This document shows positions 56,225-64,000 of a stretch of DNA of 64,000 bases, in pieces; position 1 is the stretch's first letter, and each line of letters opens with the position of its first letter. Source of the stretch: Haematococcus lacustris (lineage: Eukaryota; Chlorophyta; Chlorophyceae; Chlamydomonadales; Haematococcaceae); the NCBI GenBank assembly GCA_030144725.1, contig JASKMD010000031.1, forward strand, positions 4,251,852 through 4,315,851, read 5' to 3'. The notes below the pieces were generated by a model that was not told the origin of the DNA, did not search any database, and saw nothing but the letters and a program-made list of their open reading frames with translations. The position numbers and the translations under genes were made by a program.

Positions 56225-56546
56225 AGGGTGTGACCCGAGCAAGGGCCCCTGGCCGCAGCTGTGGGAGCGGGCCACGGCAGACAGTGAGAAGGCGCCCCGC
56301 ACCTGGGGCCTGCGGGTGAGTGCCGCCGCAGCTCCCTCACCGCGTCGGGTCACACTGCCCTGCACCACGCTGCCCACACCACACGCGCGCCCTGCTAGGG
56401 GCAGTTCATCGTGGCCACAGGTCAGGTGGCGCTGCTAGGGGTGCCCTTGCTAGGGTGCCACAGGGGCCAAGGCTTGCGGGGAGCAGGTGCTGCTGCTCTG
56501 ATGCCACCAGGGGATGCCCCCAGGTGAGCTGCCTACCACCCGCGCC

Positions 56547-56578
<32 letters not shown>

Positions 56579-58839
56579 GCTGGCAGGGCGACGCCCTAGA
56601 GGCCCTGGCAGCCTCCGCCCTGCCCGCCAAGCTTGAGGTGCATAGCCGGCTGCAGCGTCTGTACCCGCACTGCCGCATCGCCCACCAGCCCTCACACCTG
56701 ATGCAAGCGACACAGCAGCAGGGCCAGGAGGAGGGGGCTGCGGAGGCCAGCCGCACAGGCGCCTCAGCGCCAGGGAGCGCAGGCCCTCCTGCCAGCAGCA
56801 GTGTGGGTGGAGGGCCTGACAGCGGGGCTGACCTGGAGGGGGGGCCACAGCCGGCACCAGGTCAGTGGCGGTGGGTGTGGCAAAGGGCGGGCCCCAGGGG
56901 GGCGGAACAGGGCAGCAGGCTGGGATCACCAGCACTCTTATAGGGCGCGGGGGGTGGAAGGGGGGCCTTGTAGATGAGCAGCAGCAGCAGCGACAGCGGC
57001 AGCGGTTGCTATGATTAGGAGGAGCAGCAGGGGGCGGTGTGGCCTCCTTCATAGTGCCTCTCAGCCCTCCCTAGCTGCACACTGGCTGGTGGCAGCGGGC
57101 GTGCCTTGGTGTCATAGTGACGCTGTGGGGGGTGTTGGTGGTGGTCAGCAGGGGGTGTGGCCGGCTGCAGGGGGGGGGGCGGGTGGCAGCGGCGGCTATG
57201 ACTGCAGTGCCCTGCTGGCCAACGCCGCCACTGCGGGCGACACCTTCACCTGGCACCAGGATGCAGACCCCAACACGCTCCCTGTAGACTGCCCCTTTGT
57301 TGCGACGCATGGCCTGTACACAAACAGGGTGAGAGGGGGGGGGGGCAGGGGGGGGCGGGGCAGGGGGCAGGGGCAGGGGGGGACCAGAGCAGGGGTCTGG
57401 TTGGGGCCCTGAGGCAGGCTAGGAGGTGCAGGGCTACTGGCGGCGCTGGAGTAGGAACTGGCTGTCCGCCTGACCAGCTGACCTGGCTGCTTGCAGCGGG
57501 TTGTTCAGGAGTGGCTATGGGCAGGGGGGCCACAGGGGAGGCTGTGTGGAGGGGTAGGTTGGGGGCAGGGGTGAGCTCCAGGTGCTGTAGCTGAGGCAGG
57601 GTGGAGGGAGTCCTGGCAGCAAGGCAGAGGTGTGTAGGTAGGTAGGCAGAGGAGGGCGGGCGCCGGAGCGGTGTGAGGCAGGGATACCCAAAAACTTGCC
57701 TGGTGTCAGCCACCCCGTCTGTCGTGTTCTCTTGTTTCCTCACCGCAAGCAAGTCTCTGTGTGGGTTGATGGCCAGGGTGAGCAGCCGGTGCTGAAAGCG
57801 GTGCCAGGTGGTGGTGATGGTGGCAGTGTCCTGGGTATGACCCATTCAGTCCAGCGGGCCTGCTGCTCAGCTGCTGCTGCTGCTGCCAGCAGGCATGCCA
57901 TGCCACGCATTACAGGGCTGGCGGGTGGCAGGTGTCCTGTGGGCAGCAGGGGCTCCTGGACCTAGGGGGTCCAGGCAGGGGCCCTGGCTGGCTGGTTGGC
58001 TCAGGAGAAAGGCCGAGCGGGTTGCAGCATTGCAGCCATCTGCCTGATAGTGGTGGTGGTCTTAGAATGAGGGGATGATGAAGGTTGTAGCCGCCAGCCT
58101 TGTGTTGGCTGCTAGGCTCATGGACACTGGATGTGGAAACTGGCGACCCTGCACGGGAGACGCTGCATGGTGGTGGTCTCAGGAGGAGGGCCGGCCCCTG
58201 TTCGTGAGTTTGCTGCTGTACCTTGACGAGGCCTGGGAGCGTGACTGGGCGGCTGACACGCTGTTCCTGGACTGCGCCACTGATACAGGGCTGCTGGTCA
58301 GGCCCAAGGTGAGGGAGGTGAGGGTGCCGGCCTACAACCCTGCTGCTCGTTGACGTGGCACCAGGAGCCCCCTCCCATGCTGCCCTGCTAGCAGAAGTAC
58401 CGCGCGGTGTTAATGGACCAGGACGTGCTGCACCGACTGTCGCCTCCAAGCCAAGCCGCGGGGCGGCCGCGGTACTCCCTAGTGTGGTGAGTGTGGCCGC
58501 GACCGCAGACACCTCTGGCCTCTAGGTGCAGACGGCGTGCTCACGACGGCCGGATGGCTATAATATCATGGGTGGAGCTATGGCTAGACAGCAGAGTGCT
58601 GCGGGACATGTACTGTCGCTGTCGCGTCACGGATGGCGCTATGCACGAAACCTAGCCGTCACGGAGATCGACGGCACATTTTGTTGTGCAGGAAGTTGGT
58701 GTTTACGCCGCGTGCTCCCGGCGGTTCGTGTTGTATCGCGCGGCCGGAGTGGGGCGAGCCAGTCGCGTTTGGAAGCGCGGCGAAGGCTGTTCGGGCAGTC
58801 AAGGAGTTGGCGAGGAAACGGATGCGGGATGCTCGTTGA
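54777..58839 (+). CDS. 2-oxoglutarate/Fe(II) dioxygenase (prolyl-4-hydroxylase-like)
   Basis: Eight exons join in frame: 54777-54936, 55139-55231, 56227-56315, 56587-56860, 57171-57328, 58183-58308, 58395-58486 and 58692-58839 (379 residues). Such enzymes hydroxylate a protein or small-molecule substrate using Fe(II), O2 and 2-oxoglutarate. Seen: VVVLDNFLDEATRTGLM, KGPWPQLWERAT, TWGLR, LEVHSRLQRLYPHC, then the Fe site in GDTFTWHQDADPNTLP (His234, Asp236), LFVSLLLYLDEAWERDW, the distal ligand in VLMDQDVLHRLSPP (His313), and the 2OG-binding Arg326 in GRPRYSLVW. The end was chosen by splicing the GTGAGT donor at 58487 to the acceptor at 58691, giving YSLVWKLVFTPR; unspliced reading stops directly after W. 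An in-frame ATG at 54741 is an alternative start. Exon 4 carries a Gly/Ser/Gln-rich insert. The substrate is unknown. Confidence 0.88.
55375..55917. mobile_element. Internally deleted TIR transposon in an intron
   Basis: 28-bp terminal inverted repeats at 55375-55402 and 55890-55917 match at 26 of 28 positions (TACTGTAGTGAT..GCCCTGTTGGTGAT). A second motif, TTTCACCAAATC, occurs in the same orientation just inside each end. Treating the outer TA as a target duplication suggests a Tc1/mariner-like class. The element is AT-richer than its surroundings and lies in intron 2 of the dioxygenase gene. Confidence 0.82.
55538..55699 (+). pseudogene. Acidic C-terminal coding remnant within the transposon
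   Basis: 54 codons open to a TAG, rich in Ser, Asp and Glu (SSDSGEGESDSEDDEAV), ending ARRRLPH. It could be the C-terminus of the lost transposase gene. No catalytic motif remains. Confidence 0.4.
55918..56035 (+). repeat. AT-rich local repeat
   Basis: About three copies of ATTAGTGGTAGTAATAGTAT, with linking TATCATCAGC or TATCTACAGT, next to the right end of the transposon. Confidence 0.85.
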
Positions 58840-59909
58840 GCGGGTGTGTACTCAGATCTTCCGTTCAGCCCTTCGCTCCTCGCGTTGTTTGCCTGGAGGG
58901 GTGCGAGGACCTGCGCGGGCATGAACAGCAGCGATGTGAGATCACACAGGGAGGAGCTCACCGGACTGCACAGTAGCAGCGGACCTTGTTTTCGCGGGCT
59001 TTCAGTCGGACGCGACTCTTGCTCCGCGGTACTGGCCGCTTCCTCGGAGGCATTACGCCACTAGGCTACCTGCTCATACCTACTTCTACCAGCGTGTCAC
59101 TCCGCCACATCACTCTCGCGCCTCCGAAGGGCACCGCCAAAGGGCAAGGACGCTGATCGAGGAAACGGACACACCATTTACACCATATAGGAAACGGACA
59201 CACCAATTACACGCACACCACCATTCGGCATGTGCTCTGGTTAGCTTTCCATTCCGCCTTCCCAATGGCCCTCATTTGTGGGCAGCGGACACAAATGGAC
59301 ACAACACACATACTTTCCCCATGTCCCCGCCCCTAGCTGTGTGGCAATCAATGGGTCAAACTGGGTGACAGGACACAGCAATTGATACCCCCCCTCCCCT
59401 GCAGACCTCCTGCAATCCCCGCCCTACCATTCTCTGTGCACAATGTCGCCCATGAGACCCTGCACGATTCAAACCAAGACACTATGATGCATGTTTCAGT
59501 GTTCAACACCATGCAAGAGCTGATGTCCAGGCAGATGACTAGCCGCAGGCCATTGCCTCACCAATGTACACCAGCTGGCTAGTGGCAGCGTCATGGCTGT
59601 CACCGCACACTCTGCCCGCACACTGCTGTGCCTGCCAACAACCAAACCACCGGCCCCACCAAATGGCAAGCCAGGGAGGCAAATGATCCCCTACACATCT
59701 GCTGCCAGCTGCACTGCCTGTGCTGTCAGCTGCAGTCCAGCTGAGCTTCAGCCCATTACCAAGAAAGGGAGAAAGACGCCACCCTCACCAGCAAAGGTGC
59801 ACTGGATGTGTCCCTTTGCTGGCCCCCACCAGATCTCAATGCCTCCTCCACCTGCTGACCTGACCCATCCTGACCCTGACCCTGACTAGCCCTCAGCTGC
59901 TTCCTAGGC
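58840..59909. other. Convergent intergenic region
   Basis: No gene seen. It includes two copies of GGAAACGGACACACCA at 59161 and 59191. A CATGTCCCCGCCCCT segment at 59321 recurs at 59929, at the PEX13 3' end. Confidence 0.55.
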
Positions 59910-61904
59910 TTAGCTCCACAGTTTGTCCCATGTCCCCGCCCCTGGCGGTGTGGTTGGGGCCCCCCCTGCTGCCACAGCCTCCTTGACGCTGCCCGCCCCT
60001 ATCCCCTGCGCAGCCCCTGGCCCCCCCTCCCTCCCGCCCCATGGCAACGCTGCCCAGCCCTGGCCCCCCGCCCCTGGGGCTGCACCAGGCACAGTGCCCG
60101 TCTGGGCCGGCCCCTGAAGCGCTGCCGCTAGCGGCCCAGCAGGAGCAGCACCAAGACCAGAGACAGTGGCAGGGGGCGCAGGCAAGGCTAAGCGCCCAGT
60201 GCTGTTGCTGGCACCAGGACCCCCTGGCACCCAGCCCACCTTCCCTGCCAGCGCTTGCTGCTGCTGCTGCTGTGCTGCTGCCTTGTTGCGGTATCGGCGG
60301 AAGAGCAGGCGGAGGATGAAGCGCGCCACCTCAGCATACAAGGAGCCGGCTCGGTCCAGCAGCTGCAGCAGCGCTGAGATGAAGAAGTGCACGGCGTGTG
60401 CATTCTCGTCCACCTGCAGTCAGGGCAGCGCAGCCCTGCTCACCCTGTGCAGCCGGGGAGGCCTAGCTGTGCAGTTTGACCAAATGGAGGGGTACATGGA
60501 GTCTGGGGAGAGGGTGTAAGACCTGGGCCATGCAGGTGTCAATGCACAGCGTATGCAGGGCAGTACACTGCAGTACAGTGATACTGGGGGCAGCGTGGCT
60601 CCCAGGCTGGGGCAGCATGTCATGGCCTTTGGGGCCATGTGCACGGCGGCTGTCCGCAGCTAGAGTAGAGCCCAGCACTACCCAGGTAAAGGAGGTGGGC
60701 TAGAGGTTGCCTGCACCCAGGCGTGCTGCCTGCACACCGCACCCACCCACCCTGGCTGCTGCTGCTCCTCAGCTGTGGCTCAGGCATGGCCGTGGCTGCA
60801 CTGCCTGCTTGCTTGTCACTCGCTGCAGCTAGCGAGGTGCCCTGCTGTGCCCCATGCCCCACTAGCTCCTGACATCAGGAGCGGCCCCTGCCAGTGCCCT
60901 GCAGGCTGCCAGCTGTGCTGCCGGGTGCGAGCCAGGCAGCAGGCAGTGTCACACTGGCACCCACGCACCAAGAAGGACAGACGGCCGAAGAAATGCATGA
61001 TACCGTTGATGCCTGCCAGCATGGCTTGCCACGCGGAGGGAGGTGCAGGAGGGGGCATGTTGGGGTCCATTGGCAGTCCATTGGGACCCATGCCGTAGGG
61101 CGACCCCATGCCCATGCCCATGCCGCTGTTCCCATATATGCCTCCACCCCCATACATGCCACCACCCCCATACATGCTGCCGCCGCCATACATCCCTGAG
61201 CCAGTGCCATACATGCCGCCGCTGCCGCCATACATGCCACCTCGATACATGCTGGAGCCCATGCCATACGACCCGCTGCCCCCATACATGCCACTGCCCA
61301 CGCCATACATTCCGCCTCCAGTTCCATACATGCCACCACTGCCGTACATGCCACTGTTCTGCGGAAAAGAATAAGCAGCAACAAAGAGATATGTGCAGAT
61401 AACAGAAGGAGGGAGATGGAGATTACACAGACTGAGAGTTACACCAGTCAGGGAACACACAAGATGGCCAATGCCCTGACGCAAAAAGGGTCATGCCCCC
61501 AGGTACCTACACACTCACCAGTCCAGAACCTGATGCACCGTAGAGCCCGCTCCTGTTGTAGATACTGCCTGTACCTCCCAATGCACTGCCGTATGTCGTT
61601 CCAGTGCCGTAGGTACCAGCATAGGAGGTCCCTACAGCTGAACCGCTGTCACGCTCCCAGGGCCGCTCGGCAGGTCGTGCTACGAGGGAGCCTGGTACAG
61701 TCGCCGCGTCGCCTGCTGTTCCTGGAGGTTGCTCCCACGGCTTCGGCGGGCCTCCTGCCACGACCGTGGAAGCGGCTTTCTGCTCCCAGGGCTTAGGCGG
61801 GGGAGCTGCACTCAAACAAAACAGGAAAGCGAAGCACCAAGGAGAGTCAGCAACGTCCCGCTCACAAATATGTTTTGGAGCAAACACAGCAGCGCACTTG
61901 ACAT
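59910..61904 (-). CDS. PEX13: Peroxin-13 (PEX13), peroxisomal import docking protein
   Basis: Four coding exons on the minus strand: 61904-61898, 61805-61519, 61358-60969 and 60413-59910 (395 residues). PEX13 is an integral peroxisomal membrane protein that docks the PEX5/PEX7 cargo receptors. The N-terminus MSTPPPKPWEQ comes from a 7-nt first coding exon (ATGTCAA) spliced in frame. PPKPWEQ recurs at about residue 20 and a RPWE at about 47, as in plant PEX13. A long Gly/Met/Tyr repeat (GGMYGTGGGMYG and similar, about residues 99-185) follows. Then come MPPPAPPSAWQAMLAGINGI, MHFFGRLSFLV and the conserved membrane segment AVHFFISALLQLLDRAGSLY with EVARFILRLLFRRY. No SH3 domain is present, as in plants but unlike yeast. 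The tail is Gln/Gly/Ala-rich. The start exon is the least certain part. Confidence 0.9.
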
Positions 61905-62734
61905 CAGGGCGCATGCATTCAGTAGGAGCTACTGGCTGACAGAGCCACAGATGTTGCTGGTCTGCGCCCTCTGGTCCCTTCCGAAGTCGCTCGTGCTGCT
62001 GGTGCTTCTTCACAGCATACAGCCTGTAGAGACTTGCCACGCAACCGCCTCATAACGACCATGCCATAAAATTGGCTTCGATTACATTTACATAGTGTCA
62101 CGTGTGACATGTGTCAAGCTGCCCCATAAGACCTAGCTGCAGAGTGCAGGCATTTTGCGGACAGCTAGTAACATGTACATATGCAGCTTCAGCTGCTGTA
62201 TGTATTGTGCACAGGGTTGAGCTCGATACGCCCCACGCAAAGCCTTCTTGTTGCAAGCTTGTGGTCATTTGTCACCCTGCCTGGACTGCCTGCCTGTACT
62301 ACTTGAAACACATCGCATCACACAGCAATCGCCGACGTGGCGTGAAGGCGACGGGACACGGAGCTGGAGGAGCCCTGCTGCAATAACTGTCGCTCCATGA
62401 CCGGCTCAGCCTCCACCAGCGGCGTCACCGAATCAGTAGCCAGGCTGCCGTGCGCCGTAGCAGCCGCAGCCTGCACGGCTTTGCGCCAGCACAACTGCAC
62501 GCCAGCACAGCACATGCACTCTAACATGCGTACGCGTAGACACACAGGGCACGGCGAGTGGCGATGAGCCGAGGCGCATGACAACTCCACACCTGCCCTA
62601 CAGTGGCCAGCTGAGCAGGGCAGCTGGTAGTGTGAGGTATACCCACCACTGAACATAACGTCGCATTGCCTTTCTGTGCCTAGTGCACTCAGAGTGGCGC
62701 AGCGCACCACGCCAAAAGCACTGCCCCTGGCGCC
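61905..62734. other. Intergenic region with a possible Cys-rich ORF
   Basis: Promoter side of PEX13 and 3' side of APH-1. A minus-strand open frame at 62318-62710 has a Cys/His-rich segment (see findings). Nothing else is recognised. Confidence 0.5.
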
Positions 62735-64000
62735 CTAGTCAGTCCCGTCATTAGTGGCAGCAGGGCTGGCCACAGCAGCTGGCCGCACCTGGGCCGCATA
62801 CGCCATGTTGAGGGCGCCAATTCCCAGCAGCAGCGGCATGGCCACCAGGCAGCCGTCCCGGCGCATGTTTAGCAGACTCTGCAGCCGCCACCCGGTTAGA
62901 GGGGTCAGGCACACTGGGCCAGCACCTCGCACCACTCAGGCCTCCTGTGTGGGGGTTCCCCTTAGCCAGGGCCCAACTCCCTGCCTAACAGCCATGCCTG
63001 CCCTCCTGCTCCCCTGCCTGCCTAGCTGCTGGTCTCCTAGCGCCCCTGCCTGCCTGCCCCGCCTGCCCCTCTGCTCCCTTGGCTGGCCCCCTCCCAGTCC
63101 CCCTGCCTGCCTGCTTACACAGCTTCCAGCTTGCTCCTACCCCTCTGGCCTGCCTCACCAGCAGCGCAGCTCCCAGGTGCATGCAGGGCACGTACACCAC
63201 ATGCAGCCGGTGGCGCTCATGGAAGCCCTCCCAGGCAATGACCATGAGTGACGTCAGCAACATGCCAAAGGCCAGGCAGTACATGGCACCTGCCAGGAAG
63301 ATGCTGAAGCGAGGGCAGGTGTCCAAGTACCTGAGGCAGCGGCCACAGGGCCGTTGAGGCCAGCGCACTGTAGCAGACAGGCCACAGAGGGAGACACTGG
63401 CAGTGGCGGTGGTGAGGGTGGTGGGTAAGGGTGGTGGGGTTGAGAGAGGCAGGTGGGAGAGGCAGCGGGTGGAATAGGAGGTGATGGGCCAAGGCCCAGT
63501 CCGTGCTGCTGTGGGAGTTCCCTCCAGCAGGCCTGGGGGCTGCAGCTCAGCAGGGCCCTACCAGGTGGCATCAGAGGTGGTGAGGGGCAGGAAGGAGAGG
63601 TAGAAGAAGATGGCGTGCGCCGCGCCGTGCCCCCAGCCCCAGCCCAGCGCCAGGTACAACTTGTCCACTAGCTCAAAGCGCTGGCCTGAGGCCCGGGCCT
63701 GGATCTCTAGCACCCGACTGGTCTTGCTGCAGACAGCCAGGCAGGGCTGGGGTGGGGCAGGGCAGGCCGGGGATGGGGCAAGGCGGGGCGGGGCGGATGT
63801 GGGGCAGGGTGTGGCGGGGCGGGGTGGGACGAAGTGGGGCGGGGTGGGGCAGGACAGGGCAGGGCAGGATGGATGAATGTCAGTGGGTATCAAAGCAGGT
63901 GGCCAATATGTGCTGCTGCTGCTGTCTGCCCTTTGCCCATGGGCCCCAGGCCTGCAGCTTTACCTGTGGATGAGCCATAGCAGCCACCTGGCCAGCTCTT
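62735..64000 (-). CDS. APH1: Gamma-secretase subunit APH-1 (5' end outside window)
   Basis: Partial gene on the minus strand. Exons in order: 64000-63964 (continues beyond the window), 63726-63562, 63330-63159 and 62878-62735. APH-1 is the multi-pass scaffold of gamma-secretase, with presenilin, nicastrin and PEN-2, in endomembranes. Seen: FELVDKLYLALGWGWGHGAA (the GxxxG-type helix of the family), HAIFFYLSFLPLTTSDATWY, FSIFLAGAMYCLAFGMLLTS, MVIAWEGFHERHRLH, VPCMHLGAALLVSLLNMRRD and GCLVAMPLLLGIGALNMAYA. The alternation of hydrophobic helices matches the C-terminal half of plant APH-1. The His residues in GHGAAH and CMHLG correspond to the conserved intramembrane histidines of the family. The stop follows a short polar tail ending ATNDGTD. 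Confidence 0.9.
63735..63870 (+). repeat. GGGGCAGG/GGGGCGGGG low-complexity tract
   Basis: Degenerate G-rich pentamers and hexamers in an intron of APH-1. Confidence 0.75.

Noticed and set aside
1..64000. CRISPR arrays or bacterial operons
   Set aside because: The tandem repeats have no unique spacers, and every gene is spliced and eukaryotic.

Overview
This is nuclear DNA of a GC-rich green alga, most likely a volvocalean chlorophyte; Haematococcus is my best guess, but that is an inference. The genes have many short exons and GT-AG introns. The introns are packed with microsatellites, and the proteins carry long Ala/Gln/Pro/Gly-rich stretches. The gene set is eukaryotic (proteasome, SUMO E1, gamma-secretase, peroxin). 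The methionine sulfoxide reductase A reads as a selenoprotein, a form known from Chlamydomonas.

Layout. 639-1956 (+): 20S proteasome alpha-6. 1957-10396: gene-poor, with a dispersed repeat, a large inverted-repeat mobile element (about 5997-8700) and a TATG microsatellite. 10397-14433 (-): Gln/Pro-rich, possibly MED15-like coactivator. 14692-17469 (-): organellar RsmI rRNA methyltransferase, head-to-head with a tubulin-tyrosine-ligase-like gene at 17675-26579 (+). 27670-29179 (+): MsrA with an in-frame, intron-split UGA. 29180-32805: gene-poor, with another copy of the dispersed repeat. 32806-40717 (-): membrane-anchored GT4 glycosyltransferase, head-to-head with an NDUFAF7/MidA-type methyltransferase at 41076-47100 (+). 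48307-54648 (-): SUMO-activating enzyme UBA2, head-to-head with a 2-oxoglutarate dioxygenase at 54777-58839 (+). 59910-61904 (-): PEX13. 62735 to the window end (-): 5'-truncated APH-1.

I built the gene models by hand, joining exons so that splice sites and reading frame agree, and checked that the summed exon lengths are multiples of three. Protein families were recognised from conserved motifs; no database search was possible. The genes form no operon-like pathway. The recurring architecture is three divergent pairs sharing 128-358 bp promoter gaps. The most interesting signals are the split Sec codon of MsrA, the 741-bp inverted repeat, a deleted TIR transposon in the dioxygenase intron, internal TTAGGG-like tracts, and GC-AG introns.
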